DNA of 64,000 nucleotides from Tous-C4FEB sp044356555 (GCA_044356555.1 JBIKWB010000011.1:62001-126000); one strand, 5' to 3'. Shown: positions 35,890-44,739, counted from the first letter of the stretch. Notes: generated by a model not told the origin, from the letters alone. Program-made: numbers and translations.

Positions 35890-37023
35890 TCATGATCCGA
35901 TAGCGGCTACACGGCGCCATCGCCATTTTAGCACAGGGCGTTCGAGAACCCACCAACTGGTGGCACCTGCAACCAACGAGAGCAAAAAGAGCCAAGCGGT
36001 CTGGCTCCATGGTTGGTTCCAAGAACTGAAGCCGAAACGACGGAGGATACCTTGGCTGATCCACGGTGTAACGTAGTGAAGCGCATAGACAGAATAACTG
36101 ATGACACCCAAGGATACGAGCCATGGATGGCGCATCGCACGCGAGAAAACGGGAAACTCGCCCACTAGGATTCCGCGTATTAGCAAGGCAAAGAACGCTG
36201 CTTCCAACAGCGGTCCGAAGGTCCTGGCGGCGAAGGACGCCTCATAGGGTGGGATGAAGAGTCCAGCAATCACCAGCCAAAGCGCTCCGAATCCTAAGAG
36301 TAAGCTGGAGGCTTGGGTTCTTCCATAGACTTGAGGGGCAGCACGGTCGAAGACCGTGGCGACCGCCGCCCCGCAGCCGAAAAAATCGAGACAACCCAAA
36401 GGAAGGACATGCGCGCCCAAGATACTCAATGGGGTGAGTTCGGGGAGAAGCCCACGCGTGAGTGCACCTGTTAAAATTACGGAGGCAATAATCTTCGGCA
36501 AGAAGCGCCGCGGCGGCAGCAACACTGCAAAAGGCCAGAAAAAATAGAACTGATGCTCGACCGCAAGTGACCAAAAGTGACTAAGCGAACCGGGCCAGAG
36601 ATCGTGTATTGCCACGTAAAAATTTGTAGCGAAAGCGAGGTGCCAAAACACGCTTTGCCGCGCAACGTCGACATTGAATATCAGCAGCAAGACCAACGTG
36701 GCACCATAGACCGGCCAAAGCCGCAGCGCACGGCGGACGTAGAATGACCGCAGTTCGCCAAAGGTATCGTTTGAGCCGTTTTCAATTCGACTCTTAGCCC
36801 GTAAAAGGAGGGCGGTGATCAGAAAGCCGCTAAGAACAAAGAAAAGTCTAACACCAGCCAGGCCAAATTCTCCGAAGCGGGCGACGAAGGGAGAAAAGTG
36901 GATCAACATAACGGCGAGAATTGCCACGCCCCTTAGACCGTCGAGTTCGGGCGAGTAGGCCAGGGCACTTGAACGCACAGGAGCGATGGATTTGGCAGTG
37001 ATGTTCAATGATGCGTCGGCCAT
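35890..37023 (-). CDS. Acyltransferase 3 family membrane protein (OafA-like)
   Basis: A 377-residue protein with about ten hydrophobic helices. Signature segments are SPELDGLRGVAILAVMLIHF (catalytic His), GLAGVRLFFVLSGFLITALL, FYVRRALRLWPVY and FWSLAVEHQFYFFWP. A C-terminal ISYSVYALHYVTPW and a final ERPVLKW complete the family pattern, and no frameshift is seen. It O-acylates exported polysaccharide, usually adding acetyl groups. It lies in the lower-GC cassette, 3 bp upstream of the DxD-protein gene. Confidence 0.9.
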   Translation of the reverse strand: MADASLNITAKSIAPVRSSALAYSPELDGLRGVAILAVMLIHFSPFVARFGEFGLAGVRLFFVLSGFLITALLLRAKSRIENGSNDTFGELRSFYVRRALRLWPVYGATLVLLLIFNVDVARQSVFWHLAFATNFYVAIHDLWPGSLSHFWSLAVEHQFYFFWPFAVLLPPRRFLPKIIASVILTGALTRGLLPELTPLSILGAHVLPLGCLDFFGCGAAVATVFDRAAPQVYGRTQASSLLLGFGALWLVIAGLFIPPYEASFAARTFGPLLEAAFFALLIRGILVGEFPVFSRAMRHPWLVSLGVISYSVYALHYVTPWISQGILRRFGFSSWNQPWSQTAWLFLLSLVAGATSWWVLERPVLKWRWRRVAAIGS

Positions 37024-37160
37024 GGACCGAGCCTAGGACCCAGATATCTGCAAGGCCGCGCCTATTTTATTTCGAGCAAGACTGAAAAGCCGGGCGGAAA
37101 ATCAGAATTGAAACCAAAAAAAGCAAGATGGGCGCGTCTCCACAACCGGCACTTTAGGTT
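37024..37160. other. AT-richer intergenic spacer inside the polysaccharide locus
   Basis: This 137-bp gap is the longest non-coding interval between 2813 and 43100, where nearly all other junctions overlap or are under 30 bp. It is A-rich on the plus strand and would be a natural place for an internal promoter that reads leftward into the acyltransferase. I could not identify a convincing -35/-10 pair or a hairpin terminator in it. Confidence 0.4.
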
Positions 37161-37937
37161 CTAGGCCGACTCGCCGGCCCGACGGGCCACAACCATGAGC
37201 GCGATGTAAAGTTCATGGCCCGGGGTTTCGGCGGCGACGACCCGACAGTCGGCATACTCCTCGTCACACATTTGGTTTAACCGGGCCGGATTCAGACGGG
37301 TGTAAACTAACCGGCTGAGTCGGAGAGCGTAGCCAGCAATTGATTTTTTTCTGACGAGTAACCGATCGTTGAACATCTGATTAAAGGTAACGAGTGCCCG
37401 ACCATTTGTGGACAACTTCAGCACCTGTTCGATTTTCAACCCGGCCTGTTCCACGGCAAGTCGGAGTCCGTCCGCCGTCCAACGTTGGAAATCGAAAGGA
37501 CAGGCGTGGTCCGGAAAAAGACCGTGCGTGGTGAGCACGAGCTGGCCGTCCGGTCCCAGCAGTCGTCGGCACTCAGCGAGATACCCTGCCGGCTCCTTTA
37601 CGTGTTCCAGGACTTGAGTCGAGAGCACGTAATCATATGAAGCTGCTGGTGCAGAAAGAACCGAACTCTCGCCGAATGTATAGTCGAGATCAGGCATTCC
37701 CGGTAAATCAGCCCGGTGATAAACACAGCCCTTGAAGAGCCCTCGATAGGGTGAACCGCCGCAGCCAAAATCGAGGACGCGGAGGCCTTGCTTTGGAAGC
37801 ACATTGCCTAGAGCTAATCGAAGGTCACTAAGATGGAGATACAATGGATCGCCCGGAGTCGGTCGGGACCGCTCGCGCAAGTAGGCCGATTCGTCGATGG
37901 TAGATGGAGCGCGTGCGTCGGACAATGGGGACTTCAT
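37161..37937 (-). CDS. Class I SAM-dependent methyltransferase
   Basis: From ATG 37937 (ATGA overlap with wzt) the product is 258 residues. Motif I is RVLDFGCGGSPYRGLF; SYDYVLSTQVLEHVKEPAGY follows, and LVLTTHGLFPDHACPFDFQR resembles the Methyltransf_11/12 proteins that accompany Wzt. Methyltransferases next to an ABC-type glycan exporter can cap the non-reducing end and so end chain growth, as WbdD does. Here that is only an analogy: no kinase domain is visible. Confidence 0.87.
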   Translation of the reverse strand: MKSPLSDARAPSTIDESAYLRERSRPTPGDPLYLHLSDLRLALGNVLPKQGLRVLDFGCGGSPYRGLFKGCVYHRADLPGMPDLDYTFGESSVLSAPAASYDYVLSTQVLEHVKEPAGYLAECRRLLGPDGQLVLTTHGLFPDHACPFDFQRWTADGLRLAVEQAGLKIEQVLKLSTNGRALVTFNQMFNDRLLVRKKSIAGYALRLSRLVYTRLNPARLNQMCDEEYADCRVVAAETPGHELYIALMVVARRAGESA

Positions 37938-39175
37938 TTTGTTTCGATCTTCCAAGAACACTCTTCGTGATACGCGCACGAGTCTGGGCGCCAGCCCCAC
38001 AACACGGTCGCTCCAAGATTTACGACCTCGAACGAACAGACTCCTTCAACGTTATCGAATGTTCTTCCTCCGGGCGGTTCGGTGAAAAATGCTCGAATTG
38101 AAAATTGACCGACGTTGAGGTGAACCCTGGGGAAGACGCACCTTAAATGCGACTCTCCCGCCTTCTGGCAAAAAGTCGCGTCGGGAGGATAAAGCCATGC
38201 GTGAGTCGCCGGCTGTTGGAACTGATTTACGATCTGAAAAGAGAGACAGGCTTGAGCTATTGGATGGTCGGTCCAAAGGGTAAAGTGAATCTCAAGAGAG
38301 TCGCCGACCGCCTGGATCGCGTGGTCTTTGGACGTCAATATTCGGATCTCCGAGATATACGCGGGCCTGCCAGGCAGATCTGCCGAAGCGCGATAGATGC
38401 CAGCTGGCCCTGGCTTGCGAAAGTAAGCGCCCACGACGTCGTGGGTTGGACCTTCGCGGGAAAGGCGCCCGAGCTCTAAGAGCAAGCAGCGAGACGTGAG
38501 GGAGGTGACAGCCCCGAGGTCATGACTCACAAAAAACACGGTGCGTCCGTGATTGCGGGCGACGTCCTGCATTTTGCCGAGGCATTTCTTTTGGAAGGCG
38601 GCGTCGCCGACGGCGAGGACCTCGTCGACGATGAGGATCTCGGGCTCGAGGTGGGCGGCGACGGCGAAGGCGAGGCGGACATACATGCCGCTCGAATAGT
38701 GCTTCACCGGCGTGTCGATAAACTTTTCCACTTCGGCAAACGCCACGATCTCGTCGAATTTTTTCCGGATCTCGACCCGGCTCATGCCGAGGATCGCGCC
38801 GTTGAGAAAAATGTTCTCCCGGCCGCTGAGGTCGGGGTGGAAGCCCGTCCCTACCTCGAGCAACGAGGCCACCCGGCCGCGAAGGGTGACGCGACCCTCG
38901 GTCGGTTCGGTGATGCGGGAAAGAATCTTCAGGAGCGTGGACTTGCCCGCGCCGTTGCGGCCGATGATGCCGACGACCTCGCCCGGTTGGATCGAAAACG
39001 AAACGTCGCGCAGGGCCCAAAAATCCTCGGTGGCGAAACCGGTGCCCCAGCGCAGGCGGCGCCAGAGTTTTCGGGCGGTGTGGTGCAGGGTGTCGCGCAG
39101 GTTGTCGTGGCGCGACTCGTGCCGGATGACGTAGTGCTTGCCGAGGCCGGAAACTTCGATGGCGGGAAGGCTCAT
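37934..39175 (-). CDS. wzt: Polysaccharide ABC transporter ATP-binding protein with C-terminal glycan-binding domain
   Basis: A 413-residue protein. The nucleotide-binding domain has Walker A IIGRNGAGKSTLL (about 72-82), signature HYSSGMYVRLAF (about 159-170), Walker B ILIVDEVLAVGD (about 180-191) and switch His in VSHDL. Residues from about 260 form an extra beta-rich Wzt-type C-terminal domain, which in known systems recognises the modified end of the glycan. The N-terminal domain is GC-rich like the locus core, while the C-terminal half and the genes beyond it are less GC-rich. That points to domain exchange. It pairs with the permease gene 1 bp upstream. Confidence 0.93.
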   Translation of the reverse strand: MSLPAIEVSGLGKHYVIRHESRHDNLRDTLHHTARKLWRRLRWGTGFATEDFWALRDVSFSIQPGEVVGIIGRNGAGKSTLLKILSRITEPTEGRVTLRGRVASLLEVGTGFHPDLSGRENIFLNGAILGMSRVEIRKKFDEIVAFAEVEKFIDTPVKHYSSGMYVRLAFAVAAHLEPEILIVDEVLAVGDAAFQKKCLGKMQDVARNHGRTVFFVSHDLGAVTSLTSRCLLLELGRLSREGPTHDVVGAYFRKPGPAGIYRASADLPGRPAYISEIRILTSKDHAIQAVGDSLEIHFTLWTDHPIAQACLSFQIVNQFQQPATHAWLYPPDATFCQKAGESHLRCVFPRVHLNVGQFSIRAFFTEPPGGRTFDNVEGVCSFEVVNLGATVLWGWRPDSCAYHEECSWKIETK

Positions 39176-39176
39176 C

Positions 39177-40025
39177 TTAAATTACGTCCGCAAAGCGGCG
39201 TTCGGTTCGGCGGAAATACCAGACCCCGGAGAAAAGGAGCAGAAAGGCCACGACGCAGGAGACGCCAAGCCCCGGCAGATAGAGTTCGGTGCGGCCGCCG
39301 AGGAGGCACCAGCGCACGCCGTCGACGACGCCTGCGAGGGGATTGAGCGCGAGCAGATCGCGCCAGTTGGGGAGAAAATCGGTCCGAAAGCCCACCGGCG
39401 TGACGAAGACGCCGACTTGGAGAATGAACGGCGTAATGAACCGGAAATCGCGGTATTTCACCGTAAGTGCGGCGATCCACAGTCCGGCGCCACATGCGAT
39501 CACAAGCGCGAGCAACACAAAAAAAGGAAGGAGCAGAATCTGCCAGCCGGGGGCGCCGAGGTAGAAAAATAAAATGGGCAGCGCGAGGCAGAGCATCACC
39601 GCGAAATCAACCAGCGCCACGGCTAGGCCGGAGACTGGCACCAGCAATCGGGGAAAGTAGACTTTGCTGATGAGGTGAGCATTGCCGACGAGGCTGTTGC
39701 CGGCCCCGCCGAAGGCCGCGGTGAAGAGCTGCCAGGGCAGCAGGCCCGTGAGCACGATGAGCGGGTAGGGCACGTCGCCGGCCGGCATCTTGGCGAGCTT
39801 GCCGAAAACAAACGTGAGCAAAATCGTTTGGACCGCGGGTTGGATTACCGCCCACGCGATGCCGAGGACCGCCTGTTTGTAGCGGACCTTGATGTCGCGC
39901 CACGCGAGGAAGCCGGCTAACTCGCGGTAGCGCCATAGATCGCGCCAATAGTGGGCGGAAGACCGGCCGGCCTCGATGACGATCTCGGGTATTGCCGTCG
40001 TGGCGGTGGTTTCGGGGCGGCTCAT
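39177..40025 (-). CDS. wzm: Polysaccharide ABC transporter permease
   Basis: A 282-residue ABC-2 type permease with six hydrophobic segments. It carries the N-terminal amphipathic sequence WRYRELAGFLAWRDIKVRYK, which is diagnostic for Wzm/TagG-like exporters, then QAVLGIAWAVIQPAVQTI. It forms the channel for lipid-linked polysaccharide across the inner membrane with the adjacent Wzt. The stop lies one base before the wzt start; the fusion gene ends 3 bp upstream. Confidence 0.94.
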   Translation of the reverse strand: MSRPETTATTAIPEIVIEAGRSSAHYWRDLWRYRELAGFLAWRDIKVRYKQAVLGIAWAVIQPAVQTILLTFVFGKLAKMPAGDVPYPLIVLTGLLPWQLFTAAFGGAGNSLVGNAHLISKVYFPRLLVPVSGLAVALVDFAVMLCLALPILFFYLGAPGWQILLLPFFVLLALVIACGAGLWIAALTVKYRDFRFITPFILQVGVFVTPVGFRTDFLPNWRDLLALNPLAGVVDGVRWCLLGGRTELYLPGLGVSCVVAFLLLFSGVWYFRRTERRFADVI

Positions 40026-40028
40026 CGA

Positions 40029-43000
40029 TTACGGCAAGAGCGAGGCTAAGCGGGCTTTGAACACCCGGTAGGAAAATGATTCGGCGCGGGCGAGGATCGC
40101 TGTTTCGTCCCAGTCGCGTTGCAGCGCATCGATGCAGGCGGCGGCGAGGCCGGTGATGTCGCCATATTCCGGGAGCATGCCTGTGGTGGCCGTGATGACT
40201 TCGGGGATGCCGCCGGCGCGGGCGCCGAGGCAGGGCCGGCCGTGCGCCATCGCTTCAAGGAACACGAGACCGAACCCCTCTTTCTTGCTGGGCAGCGCAA
40301 GGAGGCGGCAAGAGCTGAGCTCCTCGGCCAGTTGCTTGTCTTCGAGAAAACCGAGAAATTCGGTGCCTTCGGCAAGCACGCCGTGCTGACGCGCGAGGCT
40401 CTGCAGGCGGGGAAAATCGTCACCCCGGCCCACGATTCTGAGCCTCGCCCCGGGGATGGCGGCGCGTACGGCAGGCATCGCGGCAATCAGATGCTCGATC
40501 CCTTTGTATCGGTCATCGTAAGTCAGCCGGGCGACGGTCAGGATAATCGGGGGGCATTCGGCCAACGGGCGACCGCGGCGGATCTCGAAGAAAGGATCGA
40601 GCGCGTTGGCGACGACGAGCACCCGCTCCGGGCGCAGCCCCGGGCAGTGGCGCAACAGTTCGTTCCGCGTAAAATTGCTCACGCACAAAATGCTTTCGGC
40701 CCCGCGGAGGGCGACTCGTTCCACCAAGGGAAAATCGCGCCAGACTTCGATGCCGTGCGCCACGAGGTGATAGCGCAGGCGCGGATTCAGTTTTTTCGCC
40801 GCCCAAGCGACGGGCAGTTGGGCGACGTGGCCGCAAATGATGCGGTCGCAGCCGCGGGCGCTTTTCAACGCGCCTCGCACGAACCGAGGTTTGTTGCGGC
40901 TGCACACCAGCCACGTGGCCAAATGAGCGTTGGCGTAGCGGCGGATGTCGGTCGAATCGACCACGGTGTCGTTGAGCGAGACGATCCGCACCGTGCCATC
41001 GCGCTCGACCGCGAGGTCGCAGAGCGCCTTCAGGTAAAGTTGGAGAATGCGCGGGATGCCACCCGTGGATTCAAAAAGTTCCGGCGCCAGCAGGAGCGTG
41101 GTCGGGCCGCGTCGGCGTTGCGGCGGCGGGACCGGCGCGGGCCGCGTGAACGGCGCTTTGGAACGAGCGGTGGGCGAGATGATCTGCGCCGGGCTCGGAT
41201 TTAGCACGGGAGCCGCGGGGGTGCGCCGGTTGATGAAGGCGATCAGCACGGCCAGACTCCAGACCCGCGACCATTCCCGCGTGTCGTCGCGCGTGAGGAA
41301 GCCTTGCCAGCGCTGGGCGACGGCACCGGCGTCGAACAATCCGCTGCGACCGATGCTGGCTGCGGCAAATGTTTCCTCGAGAAACGGGCGAAGCTCGCCG
41401 CGCATCCAAAGTGGAAACGGCAGGGAGAATCCGCGTTTCTTGCGGGTGGCGATGCCAGACGGGAGCACATCGGCGGCGGCCGCGGCGAGGGCGCTCTTGG
41501 GGTGACGCGGATCTGATTTGAACGCGGCGGGCTGATGCCAGAGCCACTCGACGAACGGCCGGTCGATGAACGGCACGCGGAGTTCGAGCGAGTGGTGCAT
41601 ACTCATGACGTCGCTGTCGCGGAGGAGCACGTCGGCCATGTAGGTTCGCAGCTCCCAGGCGCTCATCGTCGAGAAAGCATCGGCCCCGGGCAGATCGGCC
41701 GAGAGAGCCGCGAACTCGGGGTGAAACGGAGACCGGGAGTGGGCGGCGGCGCGAGCGTCGGGGTGGAGCAGGGTGGTGCGCCCGGCGGTGGAGAAGACGC
41801 GGCGTTGCAACGCGCCGAGGTGATGCAGCGAATGGGCGTGCTCCAAGAAATCGGCGAGCTTGCGGCGGCGGGTGTCACCGCGCCGAAGTTGCCGCAAAAT
41901 TGCGGCGCGCAGCCCGGCCGGGAGCAGTCGCCAGCGGGGCAACCAACGGGCCAGCCGGGGCATGGCGCTGAACGAAGGATAGCCGCCGAAGAGTTCATCG
42001 CCGCCGAGCCCCGAAAGTACCGCGGTCACGCCTCCCGTGCGCGCGGTCTGGCTGGCGTAGTAGGTGTTGATCCCGTCGCCGGTCGGTTGGTCGAGGCTGC
42101 CGATGAGTTTCTCAATGTCGCCCGCGACCTCGCGGCCCGTCAGAATCCGGGTTTGGTGAACGGCTCCGATGTGGCGGGCGGTGGCTTCGGCGGCGGCGGT
42201 TTCCGAGAATTCGTTTTCGTCGAAGCCGATGGAAAACGTGCGCAACGCCTTGCCGGTCGCCCGTGACATCAGTCCCGCGACGACCGCGGAATCGAGTCCA
42301 CCGGATAGAAATGCCCCGACGGGCACATCCGCCACGAGATGGGCCCGGATGGTGTCATCGAGCCGGACGCGAAGCTCGCCGATGAATTCCTCGCGGGTCG
42401 CGCAAATGCGCTCCGTCGGCGGGATGTGGCTGAAATCCCAGGCACTCGCGATCTCGAGCCGCCCCGCTTGGAACGTGGCGAACTCACCGGGCCGTAGGCT
42501 GAAGATCCCGCGGTAAATCGTGCGCGGCGCCGGCACGGCGAGCCAACCGAGGTAATCGGAGACGGAAAAAGGATCGATCTCGGCGCGGGTGATGCCCGAG
42601 GCGAGCAGCGCGTTAAGTTCCGAAGCGAAAATCAGCCGCGAGCCATCTTGGCGGTAGTAGAGCGGCTTGATGCCGAAGGGATCGCGCGCGAGGAAGAGCG
42701 AATGATCGGCGGCGTCCCAAACCGCGAAGGCGAACATTCCCCTCAACTTTGAGAGCACCGCCGACCGCCATTGCACGTAGGCCGCGAGCAGGACCTCCGT
42801 GTCGCACTCAGTGCGGAAACTCCAACCGTGCCCGGCTAGCTCGTGGCGAAGGGCGGCAAAGTTGTAGATCGCCCCGTTGAACACGAGGGTGAACCGGCCG
42901 TCTGGCGTGCGGATCGGTTGGTGGCCGTTGGCCGGATCGAAAATCGCCAACCGACGCATTCCCAGCGTCGCCCCGCCGCAGTCCTCGCGGCCCGCATAAT

Positions 43001-43100
43001 CCGGTCCGCGACGGAGCATGGTATCACACATCCGATCCACGGCAGCAGCCCGGGCCTCCGGCGCGGTGTTGGGATCGATAAAGCCGGCGATGCCGCACAT
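40029..43100 (-). CDS. Fusion of glutamine-hydrolysing asparagine synthase and glycosyltransferase family 4
   Basis: A single 1023-residue frame with two complete enzymes. Residues 1-625 are a class II amidotransferase: catalytic MCGIAGFIDP with Cys2, then RRGPD, LVFNGAIYNF, and the synthetase P-loop FLSGGLDSAVVAG (about 264-276), with a further LSGLGGDELFGGYPSF. A proline-rich linker (about 626-665) leads to a GT4 unit at 666-1023, with APELFESTGGIPR, LTVARLTYDDRYKGIEHL and the donor site KKEGFGLVFLEAMAHGRP (Glu941/Glu949). AsnB-like enzymes in glycan clusters can amidate carboxylated sugars; that role is inference here. It is the first gene of the leftward locus, preceded by a 184-bp non-coding region. 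Confidence 0.92.
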   Translation of the reverse strand: MCGIAGFIDPNTAPEARAAAVDRMCDTMLRRGPDYAGREDCGGATLGMRRLAIFDPANGHQPIRTPDGRFTLVFNGAIYNFAALRHELAGHGWSFRTECDTEVLLAAYVQWRSAVLSKLRGMFAFAVWDAADHSLFLARDPFGIKPLYYRQDGSRLIFASELNALLASGITRAEIDPFSVSDYLGWLAVPAPRTIYRGIFSLRPGEFATFQAGRLEIASAWDFSHIPPTERICATREEFIGELRVRLDDTIRAHLVADVPVGAFLSGGLDSAVVAGLMSRATGKALRTFSIGFDENEFSETAAAEATARHIGAVHQTRILTGREVAGDIEKLIGSLDQPTGDGINTYYASQTARTGGVTAVLSGLGGDELFGGYPSFSAMPRLARWLPRWRLLPAGLRAAILRQLRRGDTRRRKLADFLEHAHSLHHLGALQRRVFSTAGRTTLLHPDARAAAHSRSPFHPEFAALSADLPGADAFSTMSAWELRTYMADVLLRDSDVMSMHHSLELRVPFIDRPFVEWLWHQPAAFKSDPRHPKSALAAAAADVLPSGIATRKKRGFSLPFPLWMRGELRPFLEETFAAASIGRSGLFDAGAVAQRWQGFLTRDDTREWSRVWSLAVLIAFINRRTPAAPVLNPSPAQIISPTARSKAPFTRPAPVPPPQRRRGPTTLLLAPELFESTGGIPRILQLYLKALCDLAVERDGTVRIVSLNDTVVDSTDIRRYANAHLATWLVCSRNKPRFVRGALKSARGCDRIICGHVAQLPVAWAAKKLNPRLRYHLVAHGIEVWRDFPLVERVALRGAESILCVSNFTRNELLRHCPGLRPERVLVVANALDPFFEIRRGRPLAECPPIILTVARLTYDDRYKGIEHLIAAMPAVRAAIPGARLRIVGRGDDFPRLQSLARQHGVLAEGTEFLGFLEDKQLAEELSSCRLLALPSKKEGFGLVFLEAMAHGRPCLGARAGGIPEVITATTGMLPEYGDITGLAAACIDALQRDWDETAILARAESFSYRVFKARLASLLP

Positions 43101-43210
43101 GTGAATGAAAACGGGTTGCGAAGTTGGGTGAACACGGCTTCGCCCCGTGACTTCCGGCGGTTAGTATTTTGAACTGCCGAACGTCGGTCTGAGACCATCG
43201 AATCGAAGCG

Positions 43211-43241
43211 CGTATAGCACGCCCGATCTATTTGAAAACAA
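43211..43241 (-). promoter_or_regulatory. Candidate promoter for the polysaccharide locus
   Basis: In the 184-bp gap upstream of the AsnB-GT4 gene, the minus strand has TTGTTT (43241-43236) and, 19 bases on, TATACG (43216-43211) preceded by TGC, an extended -10. This would give a leader of about 100 nt. The spacing is long and the match imperfect, so this is only a candidate. The rest of the gap (43101-43284) holds no ORF or hairpin that I can support. Confidence 0.3.
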
Positions 43242-43284
43242 GTAACCAATGAGGATGATGCAACCATCTTGAAAATGGGTATAA

Positions 43285-43824
43285 TCACCTAGCGATCGAG
43301 GCTGAGATCATCGCCGCTTTTTCGGCCGAAACCAGCGACGCGACCATGAGCAGCGCAAAGTCGAGCGAGGTGCCGGCACCCCGGCCGGTCAGCAACCGGC
43401 CGTCGGCGACGGTGCGATGATCTGACAGGATCGCCGGCAACTCGGCGGCGACGGAAAAATGCGCCGTGTAACGCCGCCCGGCGAGCAGGCCGGCGTCGTG
43501 CAACACGGCCGGCGCGGCGCAAATCGCGGCGAGCCAGCGGCCGGCCTCGTGCTGGGCGAGGACGAGCGCGCGGATTCGCGGGTCGGCGCGCAGCAAGGCG
43601 ACGCCCGGCCCGCCGGGCAGAAAGATGCAGTCGAAGTCACGGCCTGCGATCGCCGACAGCGTGGTGTCGGCGTGTAGGGTGAGGGCGCTGCGGCCCGTGA
43701 CTTGAAGACAGTCGCCCAGCGCGGCGGTGACGACTTCGACGCCGGCGCGGCGGAGCAAATCGATGGGGGTGACGGCTTCGATTTCTTCAAAACCCTCGGC
43801 GAGGATTGCCAGAACAGTGGGCAT
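43285..43824 (-). CDS. DJ-1/PfpI family protein
   Basis: A 179-residue product from ATG 43824. The start PTVLAILAEGFEEIEAVTP, followed by the nucleophile elbow LAAICAAPAVLHDAGLL with Cys102 and the glutamate in GFEEIE, marks the DJ-1/YajL subgroup, and GRGAGTSLDFALL near the end fits too. Members act as glyoxalase-III-like, deglycase or chaperone-type stress proteins; the precise activity is debated. It is divergent from the epimerase gene with only 18 bp between start codons. The frame is open for about 560 nt further upstream, but without family similarity. Confidence 0.92.
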   Translation of the reverse strand: MPTVLAILAEGFEEIEAVTPIDLLRRAGVEVVTAALGDCLQVTGRSALTLHADTTLSAIAGRDFDCIFLPGGPGVALLRADPRIRALVLAQHEAGRWLAAICAAPAVLHDAGLLAGRRYTAHFSVAAELPAILSDHRTVADGRLLTGRGAGTSLDFALLMVASLVSAEKAAMISASIAR

Positions 43825-43842
43825 GGGAGAAAGTTGGCGGTC

Positions 43843-44739
43843 ATGGACGGCGTTGCCCACGGTAAATTTTTTGCAGGAAAGCGATTGGTGATTTTCGGCT
43901 GTGGCTATGTGGGCGCGGCGGTGGCGAAACAGGCGGTCGGGCAAGGGCTGGAAGTGATCGCGCTGACCCGAAACCAAGCCAAGGCAGACGCGCTCAAGGC
44001 CGACGGCGTGGCGCAGGTGATCGTCGCCGACCTCACCCGGGATGACTGGCACGGGCGCATCGCGGGCGGAGCGGACTTTGTTTTGAATTGCGTGAGCTCG
44101 GGCGGTGGTGGAATCGAGGATTACCGACGGAACTACCTTGAAGGCATGAACAGCGTGGTGACGTGGCTCCGGGGCACCCGGGCGGTCAGAGCCGCGGTTT
44201 ATACCAGCAGCACGTCGGTTTATCCGCAGGACGGCGGGGTGCGGGTCGACGAGTCGGCGACGACGGGTGGAACCGAGCGGGCCGAGGTGCTGTTGGCGAC
44301 TGAGCACACGCTGCTGGCGGCGGAAGACGCCGCGGTGACGCGGATTGTGCTGCGGCTCGCGGGGATTTACGGGCCTGGGCGCCATCACCTGCTGGAGCAG
44401 GTGAGATCAGGCGAAGCGGCGGGACGAGCGGAGTCGCATCTCAATCTGGCTTACCGGGAGGATATTGCGGCGGCGGTGTGGGCGGCTTGGCGGGCGCCGG
44501 AGGGCGCGAGGATTTACAATGTCGCCGACGACGGGGCGGCGACCAAGGGCGAGGTGGTGGCGTGGTTGGCGGCCCGGCTCGGTGTGGGTTTGCCCCGGTT
44601 TACCGGCGTGCCGGCAGGCGGGCGCAGGGCGGTTACGCCGGATAGGATTATCGCCAATGACCGTTTCAAGACCGAGCTGGGCTGGCGGCCCGGTTGCCCG
44701 ACGTTTCGGGACGGTTACGAAAAAATCTTGTCACTTTAG
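43843..44739 (+). CDS. NAD-dependent epimerase/dehydratase-like protein (YeeZ-type SDR)
   Basis: From ATG 43843 the product is 298 residues. The nucleotide-binding loop is RLVIFGCGYVGAAVA (G-x-G-x-x-G), followed by an extended-SDR-like core: AAVYTSSTSVYPQDGG, then LRLAGIYGPGRH, and ANDRFKTELGW near the C terminus. The Y-x-x-x-K catalytic pair of classical epimerases is not evident, as in the YeeZ group. Substrate unknown. The upstream extension (47 codons) overlaps the DJ-1 gene and is rejected. Confidence 0.88.
   Translation: MDGVAHGKFFAGKRLVIFGCGYVGAAVAKQAVGQGLEVIALTRNQAKADALKADGVAQVIVADLTRDDWHGRIAGGADFVLNCVSSGGGGIEDYRRNYLEGMNSVVTWLRGTRAVRAAVYTSSTSVYPQDGGVRVDESATTGGTERAEVLLATEHTLLAAEDAAVTRIVLRLAGIYGPGRHHLLEQVRSGEAAGRAESHLNLAYREDIAAAVWAAWRAPEGARIYNVADDGAATKGEVVAWLAARLGVGLPRFTGVPAGGRRAVTPDRIIANDRFKTELGWRPGCPTFRDGYEKILSL

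Noticed and set aside
43269..43274. TATAAT on the plus strand upstream of the AsnB-GT4 gene
   Set aside because: It would drive transcription rightward, antisense to the DJ-1 gene, and no good -35 precedes it.
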